Shown here one piece after another: positions 53,601-64,000 of a stretch of DNA of 64,000 nucleotides. Both the position numbers and the translations under genes were made by a program. The DNA comes from Haematococcus lacustris (taxonomy: Eukaryota; Chlorophyta; Chlorophyceae; Chlamydomonadales; Haematococcaceae): the NCBI GenBank assembly GCA_030144725.1, contig JASKMD010000018.1, positions 667,096 to 731,095 on the forward strand, read 5' to 3'. Positions within the stretch are counted from its first letter, which is position 1; each line of letters starts with the position of its first letter. Below the pieces are notes generated by a model. That model saw nothing but the letters and a program-made list of their open reading frames with translations, made no database searches and had not been told where the DNA came from.

Positions 53601-55455
53601 GAGGGAGGGAGGGAGGAGGAGTGTGAGAGGCGGGGAAAGGGACAGGGGAAAGGTGGAGTGTGTGGTGTTGCCTTAGGCGCTCTAGTTACCTGTCTTTCAG
53701 CCTCTGCATATGGGTCTTCATGTGACAGGCAGGTGGGGTGGCGGCAAACGTTTTCTGTCTTCTGTGCTGGTTAGCCCACTTGTGCCAAGTCCCTTGCCTT
53801 CAGCTCCCACTTCCCCAGCCTGTGGGCACGTATGCTTACACCCCTGTCCCTGCCCCTGTCGCAACGCCCTGTGCCTGCAGCAACAAAGTCAATGACATGC
53901 TGGGCAACGTTCAGGGCCTGGTTGACAGCGTGGTGCCCCGCCTCACTCTCCTGACCAATGACTCCGCTGTGGCTGAAATCGATTTCCAGAAGCCCAACAG
54001 CGGTGAGACACACTGCCACACACTCTGCAAAAGCATGTCGCATGGCCAGCAGCGTCAGGGCAAGGTGTTGTGTGCTTGCAAGGGTTGGGATGAGGATGGG
54101 GATGGGGACGCTGCAAACTATGGCTTGCACACACATGTTGGCTTGCACACAATTGTTGACTTGCTCGCGATTGTTGGCTTGCTTACGATCAGTGCCTTGC
54201 ACACTCGTTGGCTTGGAGCATAACCTGCTTGGCCTCGGGCCAGCTGTGTTCGTTCCACAGTGGCTCAGCGCTCCACTCAGCATCCTTACCCCGACTCAGC
54301 CTCCCCTAGCCTACCTTTGGGTTCGTCTGCCGTGCACTGCCCGAACTAGTTGTAGCTAACTGGCAACCGACACGTTCAACTTGCCTGGCCTACTTGCCTG
54401 ACTAGCACAGACTCGATGCCCTTGCATATGCACAAGCACCCCATTGCGTCTTGCGCCGCAGCTGATGCGGTGTTCAACGCCGGAAAGCTTCTGCGGAGCA
54501 GCGCGGACGCCGTGGCCGCGGCTACTGGGCGCTTCCGTCAGACCATCTTCGGCCTGCCACCGGTGACGACTGTCCCGCCTCAAAATATCGGAACGGGCGC
54601 AAACGGCCTGCCCGCCGGCGTCATCGGCCTGCCTGCGGTCCCTGCGCTGGGCCTGCCCGGCATCCCCTTCCCAGGCGGCTTCCCCCCGATCCCCCCGCCC
54701 TTGAACGCCGCCGTGCTGAACCTGCTGCGTACCGTTGCTGCCTCACTCGTGGTGGCCAACAACATCTTGAACTTGTGAGTGTGAACTGCTCGCCTGCTGA
54801 CCCACCTGACTATTGTACTTACCCCGATGAGTCTGTGTTGCTGTCGGAGCACTTGACAAGCCTATGCTGCGGCTGCTGATGGTGTGATTGCTTCAACCCT
54901 GCCCTGCAGGATCCAAACCGTATTGGAGACCATTGCTGACCTCATTGCGGTGATCCCTACCGCCATCGCACTGGTCACCGGCCCCATCCTGTTTGCCATC
55001 TCATCCTTGGACTACTACAACAACCTGGTGGCCTCTTTCCCGGTGGGTCGGGGCAGGGTCCAAGGTACTGTCCCCAACCACAGCTCTTTGGGGGCTTCCA
55101 TTTTGGCACTTGTGGGCTGTTGGTGTGTGTGCTGCCACTCCCTCCCCTTGCCCTGCCCCTCCCCATACTTTCCCTCTCCCCACACTCTCCCCTTCACATG
55201 CTTTCCCCCTTCCCAGGCCTGTGACTTACCTGCTTGTCTGCTGTTGCCCGACCACCCTCTTGGCAGGCTGTGCCCAACGGCTACCTGGGCGACCTCAACA
55301 TCGCGCTGGGCGGCCTTGGTTCCGTGCTGACGGGCGGCAACGTCTTCCTGGGCGCCGGCACCACCGGCGCGCTGGGCGGCGCCTTGTCCGCGTTGACCGG
55401 CGCTTCAGCGACTCTGGGCACAACCCGTGCCGCCCTGACAGCGGCCAGCGGTTGA
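50618..55455 (+). CDS. Unrecognised secreted Cys/Trp-free protein (family member B), 13 exons
   Basis: Exons: 50618-50800, 50890-51094, 51357-51430, 51936-52054, 52449-52527, 52756-52795, 52884-52985, 53119-53196, 53330-53567, 53881-54002, 54462-54774, 54910-55042, 55267-55455. Lengths sum to 1875 nt (624 codons plus stop) with all phases matched and all introns GT-AG. The N-terminus is a signal peptide (GKVYGFLFMLLAAQAQQISA) with likely cleavage near residue 30-36. The rest alternates amphipathic Ala/Leu-rich helices with hydrophobic stretches (QIINLVILVSTNP, AVIPTAIALVTGPILFAISS) and Gly/Pro-rich linkers (GLPAGVIGLPAVPALGLPG). The C-terminus is Gly/Ala/Thr-rich. I see no Cys or Trp in the model. 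No known domain is recognised. A TGTAA motif at about 55746 could be the polyadenylation signal. It faces a paralogue tail to tail. Confidence 0.85.
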
Positions 55456-57835
55456 AATCACACCCGCCACGCTCGCACATCATGGCGAAGGGCGAGGTGC
55501 TATGAGAGCTGGAGGGGACTGTTGCTAGCATTCAGTAGTCATTGCATACAATCGCTTATAAGGTGGTGGCTTTGGTGTTATCGGAACAGGTGCTTGTTCA
55601 TGTACCCAGTGGCACATGGCAGTTCATAATCAGCACAAGACCATGTGTGTGCATAGGACATTGCAGCACGACGTCATGTCCGCTAGCTGGCACTGTAGTT
55701 TGCTGGCCATACACAAACCTGCAAACGGTGAGCGATGTACATACTTGTAAGCACTGAGGCATGTCCCGACCGAGTTGACGTTGTCAGTCGAGACCACCTT
55801 TGAAGCCAGGGTAGAGTGTAACACGGCCCGGCGTACTCAAGTCGAAGTAGGTTAGTCGAGTCCTAATCAGAAGCAACATTGGCATGCATGCATACAGGCG
55901 GCCCATGCCTTGAATGTCGGTGACCAGCCCCTCGTCCCTTACTAGGGCCTACATTAGGGACCCCTCAGATTGATGTTTGGCTGTGTGTAGTTATGTACCC
56001 ATGCACATGGCACGAGCGTTGCCACGAAGGCAGGTCATAGTAGGCTTGCCAAGGAGGCCGTAGTAAGAGGCAAGGCAAGACCACGCCTGGGTTGGCGGCC
56101 GTGCAAGCAGGCATGGGTGGCACCAGGGTTGACAAAGACTCCCAGCTGCTGGACGTCGTTCACCACAGGCTCTGTGTGCAAGGGGCCTGCAAAGGCAGGG
56201 GGGTGGCACCCGGGTCGACAAGGATGCCTAGCTGCTGTACCGGCTGTAGGTCGCAGTTACCCGGACAACAGATAACACAGCCCCTGCCCTGTAGTAATAG
56301 TAGGGGAACAACTGTGCTGGAAGTCTCACCACATACCAATGCGATAGAAGCTACCAAGTACGGTGCACTTTGTAGAGAGTACTTGCGTGAAGATTACAAC
56401 TCCTGACACCAGAATTGACAAGGATGCCTAGCTGCTGGAAGTCTCTGTGTGCAGGGCTCTGTGTGCAGGGCTGTGTCCCCCTAGCCCTGGTCCTGGTGCT
56501 GCAGGCGCAGCATCTGACGACATCTGACGGCACTTCAGCCTAGCTGCTTGGCGGGTGTTCGCTAGCTTGGGCTTTGTGCGACGTTTGATACTCGGGCCTG
56601 GCTACGGTAGCCAAGCTACCTGCCTGCTCTTTGCTAGCAGCCCACCACCACCATCCAGCGCTGTCTAGATTGCGGGCCGTGCAAGAAGGGAGGTTGGGGT
56701 ACCTGTGAGAGTTCTTGTGTCGCCCTCCCACAACTAGGGGCTGTGACCTCTGCAGTCCGGATCTGATGTCCGGGCCAATACCTGGTTCCCTGTCACTACC
56801 CCTTTCACAGCTGGGGTGATGAAACACATGCTCTGATGTAAGCAAGAGCTTAGGCCTGACCTTGTGCACACATCACTGTGCTACAGGCCTGGTCCTTAGG
56901 TGCTATACTCCTTGCAAAGGGCTGGTGCCGCTGCTCGATGAGGCCACCAACACAGCTTCGATGGGGGCCCTGCCCGCTGGAAGTCGAGGTCTGAGTTGCA
57001 GTCCCTGTCCACCCATTGCCTCGGTGGCCTGGTTCGACCACATGAGGCCCCGTTGTGGCGCCTCGAAACGTTGGCTTCGAGCTTACCGCACCTGACATGG
57101 CCGAGGCTTCCAACCCTTCAGGCCTGGTGGACTTGCTGTGGTCGAGCTCTCTCGCAGGGCTGGGGGCCGCTCACAGCTGAGCTAACCCAGAGGCAGGGGC
57201 AGGGGCAGGGGCAGGGGCACGGCGGCCGGGAGCATCCGATTCCGGCAGGCCTTACAACCGTTTTCTAGTAGGGTTTTATATGTACCGTATGGGTCTAGTA
57301 GTCCAGAAGCCACCATCGTCATCCTTGGCAACACATCACCCAACATCAACTCACATACTGCGCCATGCTGTGGGCCAGAACCACGTCCTTATGTGCAAAC
57401 AAGTCAGTCACTCGTAATCTACTTAACAGAAAAGTTCCATCCATGCAAAGCCAGGCTAGGCCAGGGAGCATCCAGGGAGCATCCGTGAGGGCACCTCCGC
57501 CCAGCGGTAGTATTCAAGTAGTCACTCGACCAGCTCCCGCACCTCCCTGGCAGGCTGCCTGGCAGCGCAGCTGTGCCTGCGACGAGCAGCAGCATTGCAA
57601 GCTGAAGATCTGAGCCAGGGCCAGCTGCAAACAGGAGGGCAGCACATGGTTTGATCGAGGAGGTGTATGGCAAGGTGCACCAGCCATAGCGACGCTGTGT
57701 CAAAACAATGCCTAATGCTCAGGACGCCGGCAGCAATTTCTGTTGCCTGCCTGCCTACCATGTCACCTGTCCCACTACCAGCCGCCCAGCATGCAGGCAC
57801 CCACCCTTGGTCAGTCACAGCGGGTTGGTCTGCCC
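55456..57835. other. Spacer between the two convergent paralogues
   Basis: Carries the dispersed segment aacagataacacagcccctg (56265, also at 29092), a duplicated gacaaggatgcctagctgct motif (56217 and 56416) and a short (ggggca)n run at 57192-57216. No gene recognised. Both flanking genes must end their transcripts here. Confidence 0.45.
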
Positions 57836-60800
57836 TCAAGCGCGGGCCAGGCCTCCGGTGAGGCCGCGCAGCGTGCCCTGCGCTGTGCCCAGTGTGCCCA
57901 GGCTGGTTCTCAGGCTGCCCAGGGCGGTCCTCAGGGGGCCCCCGCTGCTGCCCAGGAACACGTTGCCAGTCAGGCCGGAGCCCAGGCCGCCCAGGGCCGT
58001 GTTCAGGTCGTTGAGGTAGCCGTTGGGTACAGCCTGAAACCAGGTGCAATGGGCATCACCATCACCACCACCACCATTATCACCGGCGTTATCATCATTT
58101 CATGGCATTTGCATGTTAGCGTCGCTGCACTATCCATACGCTCATACTCATATACAATGCTCACTGCATGTCATGTCATGTCATGTCATGTCATGTCATG
58201 TCATGTCATGTCATGTCATGTCATCTGAGAATGTGCTTGTGCTGAATCAGTGCACTGTAGGCACGACGACCTTGAACAGCCTAGGGCGGGCAAGACTAGG
58301 CCGAGGGCGGTGGTGGCTGGGGCCAGTACCCCTCACCCTAGCCCACTCACTGGGAAGGCGGCCACCAGGGCATTGTAGTACTCCACGGATGCAATCCCGA
58401 ACAGGATGGGCCCAGTGACCAGGGCGATCTCAGCAGGGGGCACGGCCAGGACATCTCCAACCCACTCCAAGATGGTCTGGATCCTGCGGCCAAGCATGCG
58501 AGGAACAGCCCAGCCAGTGTGAGGTAGGTGTCCTCCATTGCAGCTTGCCAGCAGCATGGAGAAAGCAGCATGGACATATTCAGATGCAAGACAACGCTGT
58601 TGGGGGGGCAGAGGGGAAAGAGGCTCTTGGTGGTGTCGGGATTGTCAGTTTCCTATGCTAATGCTGAGTGGAATGGTCACAGTCGTGTACTAGACACCCT
58701 GTCGGTCACACAGTCGTGTACTAGACACCCAGGGCTGCACCTGGCCTGACATGCGATGTCTTCCCAAGGGCTGTCGTGAACTTACAGATTCAGGATCGCG
58801 AACGTCAGCGCCAGCGCGGAGTTGATGGTGCGGAGCAGGTTCAGCACAGCCGCGTTGAAGGCGGGCGGGGTGGCGGGGAAGCCGCCAGGGAAGGGCACCG
58901 CTGGCAAGCCCAGCTCCTTCACCGCAGGTAGGCCGATCACGCCCGGTGGCAGGCCGTTCGTCCCGTTCCCGATGTTGATGGCGCTGACGTTGGTGATGGG
59001 GGGCAGGATGCAGACGCCATCCGGGGAGTCGACGTTGGCGTTGCCCAGCGCGGAATTGAGGACGGTGTTGACGCCGGACGACGCGAGCACCTCGGCCACC
59101 AGGGCCTTGGCCGTGTCGCTGACCTGGGAGCTGATGTTTCGGAGGGACTCGGACACGGCAGCCAGCGGGTCGCCTGCGTGGAAGAGGGAGGAGGGTGAAT
59201 GCGGAGGTAAGAGCGAGCGTGGGAGGTGCCATGTGTTTGCCGTGAAGGTGGGTGGAGGCACAGAATAATGGCAGAAGCAGGCAGGGGAGCATGTTTTCGT
59301 TTGCTGTCCAGCTAAAAGGCGAAGGTGCTGGGAAACCTGAGCAGGTTGTGGACAGCAGCGGGAGGTACTACAGAGGTAGGTCAGGAACACGAAGCAAGGT
59401 GGGGTGGTGTGGTGTGGGGTGGTGTGGGGTCAACACTGGGCCCCACCGCCAAAGAGGTTTTGTCGGAAGTTGTAAACGTCATCGATGGACAGCACCGTCT
59501 CCAGCTGTGGAATGATGGTTCCGGCCACATCCTGGACAGCACTGAGCATTCCGTCCAGCTGCTCACTGCAGGCGTTGAAAGCAGGCAGGGGCTACTAGGC
59601 AGGTGACGTAGGTGACGCAGGTGGCGCAGGCAGGGGCATGAGGGAGCACAAGATGGCAGCACTCTCCCACCTCCCCACCTCCACAATCCCGCCCTTGCAC
59701 CCGGCAGAGGGGGCGCCAAGAGGAACACCAGGTGGCATTCTCTCCCTACCTCCCTAACCCCCCTCCCGCCTTTGCCGCCCTGCCCTGCTGGACCTGAGTG
59801 CTGACAAGTAGCCCAGCGGCATGCACCTTAGCTGGAAAACACGGGCCAGGGGGGAGGTGGGTCCCTCCGCCACGGCAGCACCGGTGGTGGTGATGGTGGG
59901 TGCTGAGCTGGTGTCAAGCAGCTCCCTTGTGCTGATGCCGGCCGCCTCCAGCTGTGACATCAGCTCCTGGAACTGCTCATTCACCCCCAGCAGCCTCTTG
60001 CCTGCGTTACGCATGGGGTGGGTGGGTGGGTGGGTGGGTGGGTGGGTGCACATTGGGGTAAGTGGGAGAGGAGGGAGGGGGCAGAGGCAGGGTGTGGGGG
60101 TCTTCACGGTGATGACAGTTTGGCTTGTATGGCTACGTGGCCTACAGCCAGGGTTCACTCGTGGGTGGGAGAGGCTGACCTGCGGCGCCAATGCCGGTGC
60201 CAATGCCTGAGGAGGGGCCAAAGATGCCGCCGCCTGGCCCAATTCCGCCACCTGCCCCAATACGGACAGCGCCTGGGGCAAAAATTCCTCCAGGTCCTTC
60301 ACCGGCGTTGAGGCCAGCGACTGCAGGGGCCACGGCAGGATGGCAACATTCGCGAGTGAGATGGCACGAGTTCACATGGCTGGTGGGCGCATGGGCAGTC
60401 AGTCAGGCAGGTAGGGTAGGTAGGTAGGTAGGTGTGGCTGGGCAAGGTGGTAGGGGTTGGACAGGTGGGCAGGCAGAGTGAGGGATGTGCAGGGCAGGTT
60501 AGGCAGGGGTGTTAGCAGGCAGAGCATGTGCTAGCAGGAGCTGTTGAGCTGTTCACAAGCAGATGCCGTGATGGCCAGAAGCTTACAGTTGATAGGGTTA
60601 GTGCTGATGAGGATGACGAGGTTCAGGCTTGCAATGGCGACGTTGATGCTGTCACGAGGGACCTGGACAAGGTCACGGGCCGCGATGAAGATACGAGACA
60701 GGTACACCAGGAACGCTACAGGGAACGTCTGCAAGCAGCAGCAGCAGCAGCAGGGTCAATAAAGTAAAAGCCATGGTCAAGTATAAAGTAAAAAGGCAGT

Positions 60801-62411
60801 CAGAAAAGGTCCAAGGAAGGGTCTCCAGCGCCTGCCTGGCAGTTCACTGTTGGCCTATTGTTGCCTGAGCCTGTGAGCTTCTGTTTGCAGGGTGTCGGCA
60901 CTGCATGCGGTGCAGTTGGAGGATCTCTTCCAGCCAGCTGGCTATGCTGTGATTCTTACCGTGATGAAGTTGATAGCCAGCCTGGTGCCGCCAAACAGCA
61001 GCCTCTGTGCCTCCAGCTGGGAGGTAGGCGTCAGGTACCTGCGAGTACATTGGCAAACGGGACAGCATGCAAGTCTGTGTGCTGATAACTCTCACTGTTA
61101 CTGGCTGCTCAGCGGACAAGGGTGTGTGGAGAACAGGCGGTGAACAGGCGGAGCAGTTCTCTGGGCATCCAGGTCAACGCTGATAAGACGTTGGGCCAGC
61201 AGGACCTGATGAATTGGCAGATTGATGGTAGCGGGGATTACTGCCAGGGGAAAGCAGATGAGGTTTGAAGGTGGAGGAGGGGAAGGTAGGGGGAGAAGGG
61301 TAGGCTGGGTTGCAAGAGGCGGGTTTCCAGAGACGGGCTGACAACCTGACAACCCTGGGACCGACGGGCTGACAACCTGACAACCTGACAACCTGACAAC
61401 CCTGGCAGGCGTAGCGGATTGATGCGATATGATGTCATGTATGCTTTGGCGGGTGTGCGCTGGGCAGTGTTGTGGGTGGAGGGCGGTGTGCTGTACTTTT
61501 ACTCGGGTGGCCTACTACACAGTCCAGTGACCCTTGTCTGTTGTGAAGCCTTGGGCTGATCCTAGCCTTGGGCCAAACAGCACAGCAGGCAGGTCAGCAG
61601 GAGTGACCCTGCTGCATGAGCATCCAGCTGTGCAGGCGTAGCAGGTAGAGCCGTTCCCTAGCCAGGCAGGGCATGCAGGGAGGTGGCCAGTGCACCCACC
61701 CCTCAGGTATTGCGGCAGCAGGTGAGTGCAGGGCAAGTGCTGGCTATGAACACACAGCGGAGGGGCACTCCACCTTAGCATGCCACAATCCTCACCAAGC
61801 CGATGTTCACAAACAGTGCAGTCGGCCGCATGGGTCTGACCCTGCCCTCCCTGACTTGCCTCTGAATGGCGCCCAGCAGCGTGTTGACCTGGACGACCCG
61901 GGTGATGTAGTTGCGCACGCTGCCCAGGGTGCCAAACTGGAGGGGGGTGCTGGTGAAGCCGTTGATGATGCCAGCAGCTTGCTGCGCACACAGGATGGCG
62001 GGGGGAGGGGAGGTGGGCACAGCGGCAAGATTGGCAGGCAAGTGATAGACAGCTCACACTGCCAGGGCCAGGCCATCACACTGAACCAGGCAGCCCTGTG
62101 AAGGCATTGGTGACCAGCTGTCAGTGTGTGCATGGTGGTTCAGTCCCCACCTCAAGCTGGGCGGCGTAGATGTCCCCCGCGCCCTGCTGCTGGGACAGGG
62201 CGGTGGCCACTGCTGTGCGCAGACCTGTGTCAGAGCCGGGCACGCACACAGCCCTGGGTCAGATGCTGCGGCAGTTGTAGGCCTAAGGGCGCAGAGGTGC
62301 AGGTTGGGGCTGTGCAGCAGGCCTTGGGGGCAATGGGAAGAGGGTTGCAAGGGGTGGATTATGACCTGGTGCCATGATGCTGGCCGGAATTGGCTGCTGC
62401 CGCTGCTGCTG

Positions 62412-62446
<35 letters not shown>

Positions 62447-62909
62447 TGTAGTTGCACACACCAAGTGGGTCGGATCCTTTAGTGTTGTTGGCCAACAGGG
62501 TGGCCAGCTCCGGGTACTTGGCCGCGTCGATGGTTGGCATGGCGGAGGCGGGTGTGGAGCCCGCTGACTGCGCTTGGCTCAACTCAATAACTTTGGCAGC
62601 GCCTGCGACCTGACTTGCGGCGTTGTTGAAAGCTGCTGCCAGCATCGTGGCAATGGCCTGCGGGTCGCAAAATTGCGAACTTTCACGCTTGACCAGCACG
62701 ACGGGCTGCGATGGTACCGCGCATACCTTCTCAGTGGCTGGGCTGGAAGATGGTGGCGTGGATGAAGCGACAGCAATTGAGCTTGCACCGGGCGCGGTGG
62801 CCTGGGCAATCTGCGCGCTGACTTGCTGCCCGTGCGCCGCAAGCAGCATGAACAGCACGGCGTAAACCTTGCTGGCGCAAGGCAAGCGTTCCCGCATCCT
62901 GGGAATCAT
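57836..62909 (-). CDS. Unrecognised secreted Cys-poor protein (family member C), 12 exons
   Basis: Exons (minus): 62909-62727, 62657-62462, 62224-62151, 61981-61860, 61038-60960, 60728-60587, 60320-60180, 60001-59827, 59565-59447, 59173-58786, 58483-58351, 58033-57836; 1950 nt, 649 codons plus stop, all in phase. Exons 1, 3, 5 and 11 match member B in length (183, 74, 79 and 133 nt), and exon 6 (142 nt) equals B exons 6+7 fused. Exon 4 ends with a GC donor (GCAAGT). A signal peptide (KVYAVLFMLLAAHGQQVSAQ) starts the protein. Key blocks: YPELATLLANNTKGSDPL, RTAVATALSQQQGAGDIYAA, FGTLGSVRNYITRVVQVNTL, LNLVILISTNPIN, NGLPPGVIGLPAVKELGLPA and ALVTGPILFGIASVEYYNAL. A longer upstream in-frame start exists, but the ATG at 62909 matches member B and the pseudogene. 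Function unknown. Confidence 0.85.
58168..58227. repeat. (CATGT)n pentanucleotide array
   Basis: About 12 copies of catgt/tcatg in the last intron of the minus-strand gene. Confidence 0.9.
62400..62450. repeat. (CTG)n run in intron 2 of family member C
   Basis: CTG/CCG triplets (CAG on the transcript) lie just inside the intron. The pseudogene at 48.44 kb keeps a shorter version. Confidence 0.85.
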
Positions 62910-64000
62910 AGCTCGATGCTGAGTTGCAGAGGCAGCTAAATGCCGCTGCGAGGAGGGGCGATGTGAAGTTGCTCTGCACTGGGTCCCTTTTTGTCTGGTT
63001 CTGTGCGGTGCAGTACCAACGCCCCATTCTTGCCGGTCGCTCTCACACTTGAACCCGGCACTGCACCTGACGCCCATGCTGCATTAGCCGCACTCCCGCC
63101 CACGTCTGCGCCCGCTAGCCGGCAAAGCTCATGCCGCACGTCGCGCACTGCCTAATGCACACGGCAACAGCGCGCGACATGAAAACTACGACTCATGGGA
63201 CTCGCAGGTTCGTGCCTGTTACGCGCACGGGCTACTGATGACCAGCCACAACATCCATGGCGATGCTTTGTTGATGTGTGCTCGCCCTTGTCTTGCGCCT
63301 TGACAATGTACATTGGCCACCTTGGGTCGGTTATCTTGTGATGTTGGTGGGCCTGGTATTGCAAGTGGGCAGGTCCCTACCATTGACATCAATTGTCCAT
63401 TGTAATCAAATGTCCATTGTCATTCAACGACCATTGACGATTTGACATCCATAGTCATCCAAGGATGCTAGCGGCCCAACTATACGGTGTCGCTTCGCTG
63501 GGTCAGGCGCTGGCTACATGGGTCCTGATCAGGGTTAGGCCCTCACTGAGGGTAAGGGTCGAGGTTTGGCAGACAAAGCAGGGGCGTCATACATGCAGAT
63601 CTTTTCATCAAACGCCTTATGCATGGCTTCTTCTCCTGCCTGTACATGCTCATAAACCAGGTCGTTGCTTGAACTTGCTTCCCCTACGGGCGAATAGGCG
63701 CTGTATCACACCTAGCAAACCGAGCTCCATCAGTGTCACATCAATATCCCCATTCACTATATTCGCCAGTCGGGGAGCGGGGAGCGGAAAGCAGGGAGCG
63801 GTAACAGATAGATGGGATAGAGGGCTCCATCCTGTGAAGACAAATGGCAATTACTGCAGCAGGTATGCTTGCAGGCACGGGTGCAAGACACGGTTGCTTG
63901 CCAAATGCAAACACGTGGCCATGCAGACCTGGCAGTGCCATCACAGAAGTTTCAGAATCCGCGCAGGGCCAGATAACGACGTCATAGCTTATGGCTGGGG
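62910..64000. other. Upstream region of family member C to the window end
   Basis: About 63010-63110 is shared with the pseudogene's 5' flank. Repeated ccattg motifs lie at 63380-63450. A minus-strand open stretch at about 63770-63655 (NGDIDVTLMELGLLGVIQRL) looks coding-like but is unassigned. No other feature is supported. Confidence 0.4.

Noticed and set aside
62910..63077. Longer N-terminal extension of family member C
   Set aside because: The in-frame extension is unmatched in member B, would bury the signal peptide, and aligns with the 5' flank of the pseudogene.

Overview
The window is nuclear DNA from a eukaryote, most likely a GC-rich green alga of the chlamydomonadalean type. The support is many short phase-consistent introns with GT(R)AG(T) donors and CAG acceptors, heavy G/C-rich microsatellites and minisatellites, a chromovirus, a hAT element, Fanzor-type nuclease relics of the kind seen in chlorophytes, and large low-complexity Ala/Gln/Pro proteins. 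No prokaryotic features are present. All gene models were made by hand from splice signals and reading-frame continuity; no database was searched.

Layout. 1-7.4 kb (minus): the 5' ten exons (372 codons) of a divergent SEC23-like COPII coat gene that runs off the left edge; its introns are filled by different satellites. 7.6-10.3 kb: a hAT element with an 8-bp target duplication, inserted about 230 bp upstream of the SEC23-like start codon. 10.8-15.0 kb (minus): a complete four-exon DUF84/YjjX-type (d)ITP/XTP phosphatase gene whose last intron holds a 62-bp minisatellite. 15.1-18.5 kb (plus): two decayed Fanzor (TnpB-like) copies. 19.6-26.2 kb (plus): a Ty3/gypsy chromovirus with identical 208-bp LTRs, broken by a MITE and by a tiny TRIM-like LTR element. 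27.7-28.9 kb (minus): a small non-autonomous element that looks copia-primed. 31.1-32.9 kb (minus): an intronless F-box/LRR-like gene, with a retroposed fragment of it at 34.4-35.1 kb. 36.1-37.9 kb (plus): a RING-H2 protein gene. 40.7-47.5 kb: three related TIR transposons with 7-bp target duplications, one nested in another and two in inverted orientation.

48-63 kb: an unrecognised family of secreted, almost Cys/Trp-free proteins. There is a pseudogene (plus, 48.0-49.0 kb), a complete 13-exon gene (plus, 624 codons, 50.6-55.5 kb) and a complete 12-exon gene (minus, 649 codons, 57.8-62.9 kb). The two intact genes face each other tail to tail and share nearly all exon lengths and phases. This family is the best candidate for undescribed biology here.

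The genes do not form a pathway; the order reflects ordinary eukaryotic gene spacing heavily remodelled by transposable elements.
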